Shown: positions 46,801 through 58,157 of the stretch, piece by piece
Position numbering within the stretch: the stretch's first letter is position 1
Layout of the letters: each line of letters begins with the position of its first letter
DNA from: Plasmopara viticola
Lineage: Eukaryota > Oomycota > Peronosporomycetes > Peronosporales > Peronosporaceae
DNA length: 64,000 bases
Assembly (NCBI GenBank): GCA_001695595.3
Contig: MBPM02000101.1
Location: forward strand, 172,836 to 236,835
Reading direction: 5' to 3'
The notes under the pieces: generated by a model
Database searches by the model: none
Seen by the model: only the letters and a program-made list of their open reading frames with translations
Told to the model about the DNA's origin: nothing
Translations under genes and position numbers: made by a program

Positions 46801-49233
46801 ACAACTTCACATGCAGAAAGCGCAAGTCCGACGAGGAAAAATCCGCCTATAACGGTCTTTGACCGCCCAGACAAGCCATACTTCCATCTGAAGTGCTTTT
46901 GAAGCAGATGCGATCTCATGAAAGCTTTTTTTTTCGGATGGGTGCAACCCGACGATGCAGGTCATGGCACCAACCGGTATGGTGTTATCTCCTTCGCGCA
47001 CCTTTCTGGCTCTCTGAAGACCAATCTTTGCGTATAATCTTACAGGAGCTCGAACATAAATGATATATTGTTCCATCGCGGGCCACATTTATGCTTTTAG
47101 CACCGCATGAAGTTCCACTAATGAATTTAAGCTGGCTTCAAACGGCAATGGTGGCTTGCACTTGGTATGGAAGTACTGTCTCCATTGCACCTCAAGAGCC
47201 CATTTCCGAATTAGTTACACTTTAACAATGCTACAAATCCACTGTCAGCCACAATATACAAGCTCTATACGTCCGTGAAATCCGAGTGCAATTTGTTTAC
47301 CCGGTAGTGTAGAGACAACACACTCTGATGGGTCTTGAGTTAAGCATAACCTAAACAAGGCACTGTGCAAGAATGCACCGACCCTTATTACGACGCCATT
47401 AAATGTGTTAAGCCTCACCGATTATGCGCACGGTCTCTTCCGTAAACTTGGATAGGGCTTCTTGCAAAGCAGCGTAGCAATCCCTACTCACAGAACATGT
47501 GGAAGCAGTTAAATCGGCTCCAGTATCGCTCGTTGCGTATGTAAGTTGCAGGTTTTTGGCAGCGCGTGATATAAAAAGGTTTTCGACAGCGTTGCCATAT
47601 ATCTATGGGCACTCGCAGCTCAGGTTGTAAAAATCCAAGCGATAGCTCGCCTTATTCATTACCCAAAGGTGAATTTGCCTCTTAAAGGAAGATCGATTGG
47701 CATCGCTAAGTAAGTTGCTTTGCTTGAGTCTATTCTTACTGAGAAGCATTTGGCGGGCAAGACTACTGAGGCGTGCTGCCCAACGTGTAGGCACTACATT
47801 TGTGGCAGGCGCAGCCTTTATAGACTCAGACTTTGTAATGAGGGCAATCCTAGGCGCAGAGGACAATTGTGATGCAGAGGCACTTGCATAAGCTAAAATG
47901 AGTTGGCTTTTTCATCTTAGAAATAAATTGATCAACCAGCAACCATCCTGGCTTCCTCGTTGGTCATCGATTTCACCAAACATATGTTTTGCATAAGAGT
48001 CAAGGGTGATTGACAACTAATGTCCCTTTTGCATTAGATGTTATTCAAGTCTTTGGGGGGAAGAATCATATGAACTGCTAATAAAACCGAGAGTTTGTGA
48101 TAGAAGCTGGCTTCCTTTTAGAAAAGCCTTAAAAAGAATGGTTGCTCCTGGTGCACGACAGGCAGCGTAGTAACGGTTTGCGCTGGAACTGATATAGTCT
48201 CGACCTTAACTTAAAAGTTGTACTTATACATATACAGCTATGAATAGATCCTAATCAGAATAAAAAGTCGTTTTACTGCAATCTATTGCACACGTCGATT
48301 CCCGTATGGGCGGTCGTTCACCGGAAGATTTTAAATTCCAAGGTTTAATGTGACCTCACCTACATAATTTTTCTATATATGTAAACGCAGTGTGTTTGTA
48401 AGTCCGCTGTCAACACAATAAATCACACGCAGCTAAAATGGAATTTTATTGCAATTATGGTGCAAGTTCTGAACCGCGTGGTATGCACGTAAACAAGTTG
48501 CGGAAATCCCATGTACTTCATTGATGCAATCATCATGGTTCAATGCTGAAAGTGCATGACTACTAGTACACGAAAGCTCTTTGTGATTCCACACGTGTGA
48601 TACCACATCACTACACGCGCAGAATGAATAAAGTTGCTATTGATGTAACGGGGTGCCTCTGTTGGAATTATAAATGGCACAATAATGTTACGAAATGCAC
48701 GTCACTGTTTCTCTGGATCAATAACATAAACAAGTCAAATACCAGTAGCTATAACGGCTTTTGCTTTGCTTCTAAATCAATCAGGATTAGCACATTGACG
48801 CCATCATTACAATAACTCTTCGCACCTTTTACTCACAGCTCTAAGCAAATCTTTTGTCCTTACGACAGAGTTAAGCCATGTGTGACTAAAACGATGGCGA
48901 CTCACAAGCAGCTCAATACGTGCATGTGTAGTCAAAAGTATTGCCGTTATGGTTGGGCTTCCGTCCAAAACGCGCCGTCTCTTGGATTGGTCGAAAGTGG
49001 AAGAGTCGCCCAGTCTGTCCACGTAGACACCTTGGCAGTATCTTAGTGGCTAGAGTGGACTTCAAGTGCGTCAATGATCTTTCCATGTTGCGCCTAGTAG
49101 GCTGAGCTATGAGCTCACCACGTCGGACAATTCATTTTGAGTTGACGTTCTCCCGTCTTACCGTGCGATCACCTTGCACGTGAGGACTCTCTAGCCCTCA
49201 CTACATGCAATCTAGTCATAACGCGACGCTACC
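43851..49233. other. 5.4 kb gene desert
   Basis: AT-rich with short ORFs only. TTTAAGCGGCCGGTCGAG near 44459 and TTTAAGCGGCCAGTTGAG near 46578 are similar and may mark another dispersed repeat. The final 200 bp before 49234 should hold the promoter of the zinc-finger gene. Confidence 0.5.
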
Positions 49234-50019
49234 ATGGACATCAAAACCCAGCTCGATTTTATTCTTAACCCTGTTGTTGAGACTAAACGGCTCGCTCCGC
49301 AATTGCCTTTATCAATTTCCCTGCCACGTACTACGAGCCATCTATTGCCACGCTCCAGCTCGGACTCGATCAATTCAATCTCGAGCTGGACCAGCAATCC
49401 GGCAATGCCACCGCGTGCTCGGAAGTTTCCTGTACCGCGTGACATTAAACAGCTACACGGTCTAGAGTCATGTAAAAAATTTGCCAACACCATCGCCGTA
49501 TCGCCTTCAATTTCGACGCCAAGCATACCATTGTCAAGGATTCAAAGGGGCGTGACAACAATCCCAAGCTTTGATGGCGCCAACTCGATTCTCGGCAGTC
49601 CTACCAAGAGCTCACGAGTCTCGTTATCGCGTACGACCAAATCACGTCGTTGCAAAGAACGCGGTTGCGCCAGTCTCGCAGTCTCGCGTTTCCGTTGCGT
49701 GCGTCACGGCGGTGGCTCGCGATGCCTTTTTAATGGCTGCACCAACGGAGCCAAACGGCGTCATCTCTGCTTCCAACACGGTGGCTCCACCATCTGCCTG
49801 GCCTCAGGCTGCACTAGCAAAGCAAAGCGCTACGGCTTGTGTTGGTCACATGGAGGTGGCCGCATTTGCAATTACAGAAATTGTCAAAAAGTGGCGGCGC
49901 AAGGCGGATCGTGTTGGGCGCACGGTGGTGGCAATCGGTGCAAGCTCAAAGGGTGCAGGAAGCGTTCGTATCAAAAGTATGGGTACTTTTGCAAGAGGCA
50001 CGCTACATGCACCGCTTGA
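49234..50019 (+). CDS. WRKY19-like Cys/His repeat zinc-finger protein A
   Basis: A 261-residue single-exon protein. The C-terminal half has five tandem units of the form C-x4-C-x9/11-C-x2-H, mostly followed by GG(G): ligands C140/C145/C155/H158, C164/C169/C179/H182, C188/C193/C203/H206, C212/C217/C227/H230 and C236/C241/C253/H256. Typical text is CVRHGGGSRC, CWSHGGGRIC and CWAHGGGNRC. Oomycete databases usually label this repeat 'WRKY transcription factor 19-like' because plant WRKY19 carries the same repeat; there is no WRKY domain here. The N-terminal 135 residues are Ser/Pro-rich and disordered except for LDFILNP (7-13), shared with paralogue B. A nucleic-acid or protein-binding nuclear role is likely, not shown. 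Confidence 0.85.
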   Translation: MDIKTQLDFILNPVVETKRLAPQLPLSISLPRTTSHLLPRSSSDSINSISSWTSNPAMPPRARKFPVPRDIKQLHGLESCKKFANTIAVSPSISTPSIPLSRIQRGVTTIPSFDGANSILGSPTKSSRVSLSRTTKSRRCKERGCASLAVSRFRCVRHGGGSRCLFNGCTNGAKRRHLCFQHGGSTICLASGCTSKAKRYGLCWSHGGGRICNYRNCQKVAAQGGSCWAHGGGNRCKLKGCRKRSYQKYGYFCKRHATCTA

Positions 50020-50313
50020 TTTTTTTAGTATTTTATCCTCGTGCACTATTATTAATTACATGTATTAGTATTAGAAATCTCAGCTCTCTTCAAAGTTCTT
50101 TTGCGATTGTCATGCATAATCTGTAACAGTATGAAGTGCAACAGCGACAACGCAATATGACGCTAATGTGCAATTGTATAAAATGTGAAAGGTTTTGATG
50201 TTACTATTGATGTATCCTATTATGATTGTATGTCCTTTACGAAAAGCCTCAATCATCTGTCGTAAATATTCTTTTAAATTACCTCATTGCATGCATATCT
50301 ACTGCTCACGGAT

Positions 50314-52092
50314 CTAGTTATGAAGTGCAGTCACCGAGCCGTAGGAATTGCTGCGCACTATACTCCGTATCTCAGCTGATTCAATTGCAGTCTGATGACG
50401 GAGATGAATACGCGGCGTTGCATGAACGGCAAGTTCCGGTGCCGTGTCAGCTATTGTGCTTGTCGAAGGCAGCACGAGCGCCGACCGTAACAAAATATTT
50501 TCTTCACACTTGTTGTCTGGCTGAAGATTGTTCTCCGACTGAATCACAGCACGATGTGCCACCTCTCTCCAGTCAATGTACCGCAAAGCCACGGCCATCA
50601 AACTAAACTTGACACTCTCACCCACGAGACTTCCCCACCACAGTCCAGAAAGTCCGCCATGCCAGTAAAGACCCATACCATACGAGGCTGGAAGCATAAA
50701 CACCCAAGATCCGATCGTTGTAATAACAACCAACGTAGTTGCAAGCGACATGGCTTCCACTACAGCCGAGATAATAATGTGCAATCCCGAGATAAACACA
50801 GTCATAGCAAAGACTGGCATTGTGCTCATAATTGCTGAAAGTACTGTGGGATCACGTGTGAAAAGGCGTGCAATAGGATCGCAAAAAGCAAAGACAAGGA
50901 TGGCCGAGACAAAAGCCGTTAGTCCGCCCAGCACAAATCCAACGTGATAAGTACGTTTTGCAGCTACAGGCTGATTCGCACCCAAGAAATTGGCAACGCG
51001 CACTTGAGTGGGCAAGCCAAAACCCCAATACATGCTAAAGATGAGTCCCCATAAGTTGAAAAGTATGCTATTTGCTGCCAGATTCCATGCGCCAAGCGTG
51101 CTTGCAAAAGCTGAAATAACATTGTACACCCATTCGTCCAGAGCAATATTAATTGTCATCCCGGCAGACAATAAGCCAAAAGTGCGCAGACGCTCCCATT
51201 GGAAACACGCACGGAGATCAAAGCCAAACCACGTCTTCTTGTGGTACCCTTTGTACCAAAACGCGTATAGTGCGAGTGTTGTTGGCTGAAAAAGAAACGT
51301 CACGGTCTGTGCAAGCGGCGCTCCGATAAATCCAAATCCAGAAATTGACCCACAGCCGTAGATAAAACAATAATTCGAGCTTATGGACACCGCAATACTT
51401 GCAATACCAATAATTGTAGCAGGTCGCACAATTTCTTGGGCCTGCAAATATTGGCTAAAAGCACAATATATTGCTTGAGGTAGTACACCGGGTGCCAAAA
51501 GTCTTGCGTACGTATCAGCTAGGGCCAAAATCTCCTGATCATCTGTCACGATGCTTAAAATCCAGTCTACGTAGAAGAACGAGATCATGACTGGCAATGA
51601 CAGCACAAGAAGAAGTAGCAGTGCGAGCTGTAGCCATACACCAACGAGCCGGTAGTTTTTGGCTCCATACGCTTGACCGCAGAGCGTACACACGGAGACT
51701 GCAAATCCAAAGATGAAGATTTGGACGCCGCTTATCCATACGTTGGCCAAGGCGCTAGCTGCTAGCTCGCGCGAGCCTAATGTGCCCAGAAACATAGTGG
51801 AAATTGTTGTTAAGGAGATCCGACAGAAGTTTGTGAGACTCACTTGCCATCCCAAGCTCCAAAGAGCTAACGCTTCCTCACGAAACGAAGGCAAGGCGTC
51901 TTCTTGCATTTGAGCATCTGCCATGACTAGTAGACGGTCGTCGTCTGAGGCGATCAATGGATTCAGTTGCCACTCGACGAGCTCATTTTCAAAAGATTTA
52001 TGGTCAATTTGCAGATCTTGGGACGTGGTAGACGTGCCCAGAACGTATTGTTGCGTGTCATTCGGCGCGTCAGACGTTGTTGACGATGTCAT
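50314..52092 (-). CDS. MATE family efflux transporter A
   Basis: A 592-residue multidrug and toxic compound extrusion (MATE) transporter, which exports organic cations, drugs or metabolites in exchange for protons or sodium. About 12 hydrophobic spans are visible in two six-helix halves. Typical MATE segments include TISTMFLGTLGSRELAASAL, SVCTLCGQAYGAKNYRLVGV (the conserved GQAxGA) and TQVRVANFLGANQPVAAKR, with SGLHIIISAVVEA in the second half. The first about 80 residues are cytosolic and polar. I chose the ATG at 52092 (MTSSTTSDAPND); an ATG 31 codons upstream would add an unlikely hydrophobic leader. A paralogue is at 59940. The C-terminal 80 residues are Ser-rich and variable. No introns. 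Confidence 0.9.
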   Translation of the reverse strand: MTSSTTSDAPNDTQQYVLGTSTTSQDLQIDHKSFENELVEWQLNPLIASDDDRLLVMADAQMQEDALPSFREEALALWSLGWQVSLTNFCRISLTTISTMFLGTLGSRELAASALANVWISGVQIFIFGFAVSVCTLCGQAYGAKNYRLVGVWLQLALLLLLVLSLPVMISFFYVDWILSIVTDDQEILALADTYARLLAPGVLPQAIYCAFSQYLQAQEIVRPATIIGIASIAVSISSNYCFIYGCGSISGFGFIGAPLAQTVTFLFQPTTLALYAFWYKGYHKKTWFGFDLRACFQWERLRTFGLLSAGMTINIALDEWVYNVISAFASTLGAWNLAANSILFNLWGLIFSMYWGFGLPTQVRVANFLGANQPVAAKRTYHVGFVLGGLTAFVSAILVFAFCDPIARLFTRDPTVLSAIMSTMPVFAMTVFISGLHIIISAVVEAMSLATTLVVITTIGSWVFMLPASYGMGLYWHGGLSGLWWGSLVGESVKFSLMAVALRYIDWREVAHRAVIQSENNLQPDNKCEENILLRSALVLPSTSTIADTAPELAVHATPRIHLRHQTAIESAEIRSIVRSNSYGSVTALHN

Positions 52093-53060
52093 GGTGCGTT
52101 TTTTTTGCCAATTGATTTTGTAGATTTTAGATTGGCATTTAATTAGCAATCTTTCAAATAGTATCAATACTATGATGTTATTCACTTATGTATCGATACA
52201 TAGCCAGCCAACTATAAACAAAAAGGTAAGGTATAATTTCCAAGAGAGGAATGAGTTGGATGGTATGATGAGCTTACAAGTGCGAATGGAAGTCAAATAG
52301 GCGGAGTACAATGAAATGACTCGGGGACTAGGACAAGGACGAACGAATGAGTAAGAACAAGAGGGCCATCTTCGGAGATTTCTTACAGGTATTGTGAGTA
52401 TAAAGCTCATTTTATTTCAAGTCCAATAAGTAACGAAATGTATCTTGAAAGGACTGAAGCCGTGATGAGATGCGTTTGTTCTCAAAGTTGTAAAAGTTAC
52501 AATATATCCCAAAATTGAGTAAAACTTAATGGCCTCTCCAAATTATTTTTATTATGAACCGGTTTTGAAATGAAATATTAATAAAACATGCTTTCGTGGG
52601 ACGGGCGTGTCACGGCCATGCAGCTCAAATCTCCGTATGGCACGTTTGCGCATGGCGGTAATCAAGTCTCTCAACACCAGCGTTGTCCTAGGGAAATCGT
52701 CATAGATAATGGCTTGCATTGCACAAACACGTATTTTAGTGAAACGGTTTCGTATAAAAGTGATGAAACGGTTGTGGCCCCGGCAGGATTGCAGTGAACC
52801 CTCTCATCCCTCTTTTTCTTAGTCCTCGAGCACCTCTAATTGTACCTATTGATAGTCTGGCACTTGGCCAACAAACGAGCCATGGCTGCTGATTGGTCAG
52901 CTCATAATATGACGCACCTCACCTTTCTGCGTACGAGAGCGTCACGCCGAAACTAGCCAATCGACGCGCTTGATAAAGCTACCAGTTGGGACGCGGCCTG
53001 CAAATTGTCTTTTGCCTTTTGCGCAACCAAGGCATTTCATAACGCTCATCTCAAGCAACA
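52093..53060. other. Intergenic, divergent MATE A / zinc finger B promoters
   Basis: It lies between the divergent starts of two genes. A 69-codon ORF at 52588-52797 is not supported by any motif. CATTTCATAACGCTCATCTC occurs just before the zinc-finger start and could be initiator-like. Confidence 0.4.
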
Positions 53061-53684
53061 ATGTTTCAAGAGAATGAAAGGAAGACGGCGCTGGCATTTA
53101 TATTAAATCCTTCAGCTTTGCCACCTCTCGAGCCGCTGCACACGCCCTCGCATGGTAGCAGCGCCTCTGTGTTGCCGACCATGTCCCCGCTTAGTAAGGC
53201 AGACATGGGGACGATTGACTCGGCTTTGGAAGAGGGTGGCTGCAGTCGAAAGAAAAGCGTGGGAATGTACGTTCCCACGCTACCCATCTGTGTCCAGAAG
53301 GAATGTCTGCGCGCCGCGGTCTCACGAGGGCGTTGCGTGCGCCATGGCGGTGGCTCGCGCTGTACGTACCCGAATTGTACGCACGGCGCGCGGCTGTACA
53401 ACCGCTGCTTCCACCACGGTGGGTGCAAGCTCTGTAAGATCACGGGCTGCACCAGCAAAGCCAAGCGTTTTGGCTACTGCTGGTCGCACGGCGGCGGCCG
53501 CATCTGTGACGAACCGAGCTGCTCCAAAGTGGCAGCACCGGGTGGGTTTTGCTGGGCCCATGGCGGCGGCAACAGATGCAAGGTGGACGGCTGCAACCGC
53601 CGCGCGTACCAAAAACACAATTACTATTGCAACCAGCATAACGGAACACAGAAAAAGTTGCTTGTGAACTCTGTAAACTTCTAG
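53061..53684 (+). CDS. WRKY19-like Cys/His repeat zinc-finger protein B
   Basis: A 207-residue single-exon paralogue of the gene at 49234. Five C-x4-C-x9/10-C-x2-H units fill the C-terminal half (CVRHGGGSRC, CFHHGGCKLC, CWSHGGGRIC, CWAHGGGNRC, CNQH), unit for unit alignable with paralogue A. The N-terminal region is shorter and unrelated except for LAFILNP (11-17), matching LDFILNP. Base composition is much GC-richer than paralogue A, so the two copies differ in composition as well as in length. It follows the divergent MATE A gene. Function is unknown beyond metal binding and probable nuclear localisation. Confidence 0.85.
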   Translation: MFQENERKTALAFILNPSALPPLEPLHTPSHGSSASVLPTMSPLSKADMGTIDSALEEGGCSRKKSVGMYVPTLPICVQKECLRAAVSRGRCVRHGGGSRCTYPNCTHGARLYNRCFHHGGCKLCKITGCTSKAKRFGYCWSHGGGRICDEPSCSKVAAPGGFCWAHGGGNRCKVDGCNRRAYQKHNYYCNQHNGTQKKLLVNSVNF

Positions 53685-56319
53685 CAGCAAAACAGGGGAT
53701 GCTTTATAACAATTTAAAAAATATTTATGATCGACACATTCGCCACTTAGTTCGTTGATAAGCAAGCATATATCTCAGATTTAGTATGGAGATTGATTTT
53801 AGGTTAGGTATCTAAAATAAGAATTGACCTGATGAAAGCTAATAATTAAGAAAGTCCAAGGCGTTTTTAATGCGCATTGTTCATCGGGGGCTTTACACAA
53901 CCTTGTAAATATAAAACTGACTTGCATCGACTCACACTTGAGTTCGACAATAGACGTTTTTAAATGGAATTGATTTACTTGTAGTGGAAAATGCATCAAT
54001 CTAAAATGCAAATTTTACGTGTTATCATTTAACACTGCAAAATGCGCTTTTATAAGCAATTGCGGGCGCAATAACAGTTGGGGTTAGGCTAAGGCATACC
54101 TGAAGTTCAGGACAATCAGCCTAGTATAGAAAATGAGTGGCTTAGTCGTAGCAAGGAACTTTCCGATCAATGATTTATAAGGTATACCCTATGCATTTCA
54201 CCTCTAACCTCGCAAAGCATGAATGATGCATTTTCGATATTATGTGCCGAGTTTGATTATGCAATTTCATTACATTTCTCGCTTTGTGCGAAGTTTGTCA
54301 CTAAAATCCTAAAAAATTGTCCGAGGGTGACCTGACTTTCGGGAAAAGGTGCTATGAAAAAACCTTAAGAAAATAAGAGCAAAGACCGTAACCGAAAGAA
54401 TTCTGACATTAGTAGTTTTCACGGTTGGTGTACATTTGCTGCCGAATCACTTCTGCGCTAACTACGAGTCTTGATGCCGTATGCGCGCTACATCGGCGAT
54501 TTTAGAGTAATCAAGCTGCCATTGTTCGAAGAGAATATCACCAAGTCGAAGGAATTAATTGGTATATGCTTTCTCGCATTCCAAACATCAATGAAAAGTT
54601 TTACAAGTTATCAAATAAAAATCATGTGACATTCTTATCCAAATGGCTCGATTATTATAAAATTGGAGCAAACCTTGTTTGCTTCTGTGATTTAAGTCCT
54701 CACACTTGCATATGTTCGACTAACAAGAGCAATGCAAATGGCGAGTTAGAACTTGGTCCCTTCCAAAATCCTCCCATATTTTGGGAGGTCAGCTCTTTAT
54801 TTCTAAGACTTCGGTATAGTAGACAAACTTTATGTTATAATGATACGACCGGAGAGCATCGGTCAATAAGGTGTTTGAGTTGCGGCCAATGCAGCGATGC
54901 TGTTTTAGCTTTTTGGTTAAAGGCGGCTTATTTTTTGGTCTCTGCTTTTTGTAAAATCAGAACGAGCTATCTGCCTGACTTTTATAGTATCTATGGTAAA
55001 GGCTTTAAAAAGCACAATTCAGAAGTAAACTTCGTATCTTGTTGCTGCTGTGAGCCCTTTAATAGTCCTCTAAAAGGAAGTACGTGCCCATAAGGAATTG
55101 GTAAACTCCGAGTCTTGAAAATTGTAGCGTAAGTACTAGTATACACCTCGACAAATTACACATCGTTGAAAAGCCATTGTTACTGTTACTGCTCCGTGTC
55201 ATGTCCACGATGAATCTCAATATGATGGCGTCAGAGCAACGCGGGGGCAAGCTGGTTTATTCACGTATATTGATGGGAGCATGAACAGCATTGTTTACTG
55301 TAAACATAGCTGATAGTAGCCCTAGGTGTATTTCTCCACTCGCAGCGCAATATACGTTTCTGTAAAGAACAATCGATGGCCAACGGCCTGCAGATGGTCG
55401 GCTATGAGCATGTCTGAATTGACGGTGAGAACTCACAAATATTATATCCAAATATATTTCGTTAAGTGGAGATTTTGGTACGAGACCAAGAGCAGCATGC
55501 CTAGCCGCCCTCTGAAGCCCAGACCGGGACTTTGTTCGATCTTTCTTGCGAGAATGTGTGAGTGGTTAAGTCGCACGCTTTAAAACGACTCCGTCTTATC
55601 TTGCTGGAAGTGCTCCAACAGAGCAAGGTAATAACCAGAGCGCCTATAGACGCGTATTGAGCATACTGCATCATTTTCACTGAAAACTAGTTTGATAAGT
55701 TAGGGATAGATCGACTTTGAATGCTCGTAGGTGCAAGGATATTTTCCGTAGCTTTTTGCTAAGGGGAATCTAAAGCTTTATCATTGAACTTCACTCCATA
55801 CTTCGAGCCTATACAGGTCGCAGATCACTATGTGCCTGACTTCAAAGGAAATCGTAACTCTTTCTACCAAATAAATTTAATTTAACTTTTACATTTGCAA
55901 ATGTGAGCTTAACTGCACCCCTGTGAGACAAATGTCCTAAAAGCATTGTAAGATTACCCAGTGTGCGTAAGCAGTGAGTCTTAGAACACTACTGGAATTC
56001 TGTTGACTCTTAAGATTAGCCTGGTACTTGATCTTTGGGATATAGCATAGCATTTCAGTTTTGATGTACACTATGTCTTCTTGGCTCTGTAACCGATGTC
56101 TTTAACAAAAAAAGTTTAAAGAAGTCTAGCTTCAAGATTTTCACTAGCATGAGAAATTACATGCCGTGCGGCAACACGCGCCAGATTCGAAGGTATCTTG
56201 GCTCCATACTTCTTTCACCACGATAATACGTTAAACTCCTCGTCTCTTTTATTGTACCATTTCGACCTTGCTCACCGTGTGCGCCATATAAAATTTGAAC
56301 TCAATATCAATGCGCGTGC
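53685..56319. other. 2.6 kb AT-rich DNA, no gene seen
   Basis: The longest ORF (54566-55093 plus, 175 residues) has the composition of random AT-rich DNA and no motif. No repeats were recognised by eye. Confidence 0.5.
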
Positions 56320-56425
56320 TGAAGTCACCAGCATTTTGGCTATTCCAATGGCAAGCGCAATGTTAGAAAGCGGGTTCTCTGATGCCAGTAGCATCCTCAT
56401 GAAGTAGAGGAGTACTTTGATTAAC
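56320..56425 (+). mobile_element. hAT transposase C-terminal dimerisation scrap
   Basis: The plus frame reads AEVTSILAIPMASAMLESGF, then SDASSILMK, a stop, and RSTLIN. It fits the hAT family dimerisation motif (xxLxIPxSSAxSERxFSxAGxIxxxxRxxL), with the stop just before the RxxL part. No upstream DDE region or terminal repeats were seen. A dead fragment of a hAT superfamily transposase. Confidence 0.6.
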
Positions 56426-56928
56426 ATTCCTGCGATTCAATCGAGATACCGCATAAAAAACGGTGATTTTGTGTGTCAATAAGTTTTGCAACAAAGTTAT
56501 AAGGCGAGACGGGTACCACTTCTGATGAGACACGTGGGTGGTTAGGAGGTAGGCAATGCCTGTCCAAATTTCTCGTGGGTGGGTACGAGAAAGCACGCCT
56601 AAAGCGTTGCGAGGCTCTGGTATATTGGCTTGTTTCAACTATAATGTAATTAAAGCATTCACTTTCTAACTTATATTTTCGTTAGGCAAAAGTTAACTCG
56701 TAATTTCTCATTTTTGGTACTGCTAGAAAGTAAATAGAGTTATCTAACAGTCTTCCATCTAGCAAAGTGATCTTAATGTATACATACCGTGATGTAAGCA
56801 CACAATTATAGCACGCTAATGGCTAGAGGCTTCAGGACATGTTGGCACTCCTTGTTGGCGGCTAGCGTCGCATCAGAGAAAAGCTATGACATGGCAGTCA
56901 AATAATAACCCACGAGACATCGGGGTTA

Positions 56929-57222
56929 ATGGCGGTACGTCTATTATTGGCACTGATAATTATTACACTTTTTTTCTGGGTCGGCTGTGAAAGAGTTCAA
57001 CTTGGATCAAGTTTTCGTCACGAAACAGAACAACTTCGGAGCAGCTTGTTGCAGGATCAAACTCGACGATTACAAATTCTCCTACGGTTTCGGATCAGGT
57101 TGCAGATTGTATATTTGCAGCGTCGTTTAAGCTCCTCGGCATCCATTGCGCGCAAGTTTTCCAGCTTCATATTCTTATTGATATATCGGGTGAAGGCACC
57201 GGATTGCTCCAAAGTTCGGTAA
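56929..57222 (+). CDS. Candidate small secreted protein, doubtful
   Basis: A 97-residue ORF with a strong signal-peptide-like N-terminus: MAVRLLLALIIITLFFWVG followed by CERVQLGSS. After it comes a polar, Arg/Gln-rich segment (HETEQLRSSLLQDQTRRLQ) and then a basic hydrophobic tail. RRLQ at about 46-49 lies where oomycete RxLR effectors carry RxLR, but it is not a canonical motif and no EER follows. It sits in repeat-rich DNA, as effectors often do. It could be a degraded effector or a chance ORF. Confidence 0.25.
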   Translation: MAVRLLLALIIITLFFWVGCERVQLGSSFRHETEQLRSSLLQDQTRRLQILLRFRIRLQIVYLQRRLSSSASIARKFSSFIFLLIYRVKAPDCSKVR

Positions 57223-57845
57223 ATTTATTTTTTTGATAAACAAATTTAAAAAGTCTAATTGTAAAATTCGCGTGTCATAAGCTGAATTAGGTAGTAGGGC
57301 ATGCTCGTATTGATGTTAGTGGAATGTCGGCTTGATGCTCATGGTTGAATGCTGAGGAGAAATGCCTCGAAGTGCTGGGATCTTTGAGAGCTAGCGGAGC
57401 GTCTAAGATTGAAGCCCATTAATGTAATAAGGTCGAAAATATGTAAATTGTGCCTACCTAACCCATGACGGCTTGTTGAAGGTGGCAAATCGGCACTGCG
57501 CAGCGCAATCTTTCCGTCTGATTATCTTTCTGCGGATGGTGTGCTGTTGAAATCAGCAATTGGGATCTCAATAATTGAAAAGCGTTAGTCAAATTGCAGC
57601 GGTAAATCGACTGTTCTATCTGACATTAAGGTGTCTGGAGTTTGAGGGAAAGAGGAGCTCTCTTTGAGCTCGTGCTGTTAATCGAACCTTGGCAAAAAGA
57701 GAAAAAAAAGAAAGCCTATGCTGCTTATTGTGATGAAGGAAGCTTTGACTTAGTATTTCCAAACCTGAGTCGCTTAATCGATTCATAAGCAACGGCGTGG
57801 GTCCCATACAATGTTTTTTGATCCTATAGCACTTGAAATTAGTAT
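57223..57845. other. Intergenic, no gene seen
   Basis: AT-rich DNA between the small ORF and the nested repeat cluster; nothing recognised. Confidence 0.4.
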
Positions 57846-58157
57846 GCTTGTGCTTTGAGTGGACTATAGCGCGATTTTTTGATAGACTGATCAATATAAT
57901 AAACTATTGTCAGCGTCCTAAAGTTGGACTGAAGACAAAGGTTAGACGGCTTGCCCTTTTGAGCTTATGCAACTACCTCTGGCGTATTTTGTGCAAAGTC
58001 GTAATTAAATTTGGGAAATGATACCGGGCAGGCACTCTTCGCTAACGAGCAGGCACTCTGAATTAAATTGATTGGCATTTCTTCTCTGTGATTGGCTGGA
58101 GGGTTAACCGCGACTTTCCACGCAACTTTGACATATTCTTCCGCAGTAAAATCACCA
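57846..58157. repeat. Tandem duplication, copy 1
   Basis: This segment is nearly identical to 58511-58822 at a constant offset of 665 bp. It includes host flank (57846-58012) plus the first 145 bp of the TIR element that begins GGGAAATGATACC at 58013. The end of the duplicated unit (AACACCCTGC at 58503-58512) joins back to the flank with the short homology TGC. Confidence 0.85.

Noticed and set aside
49571..50068. 165-codon ORF in another frame of zinc-finger gene A
   Set aside because: It overlaps the Cys/His repeat frame. The regular C-x4-C...C-x2-H pattern and the paralogue at 53061 identify the true frame.
50226..50606. 126-codon plus-strand ORF overlapping the 3' end of MATE A
   Set aside because: It overlaps the conserved transporter coding sequence in antisense and has no motif.
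54566..55093. 175-codon ORF in AT-rich DNA
   Set aside because: No recognisable domain, amino-acid composition typical of translated AT-rich noncoding DNA, and no GC rise compared with flanks.
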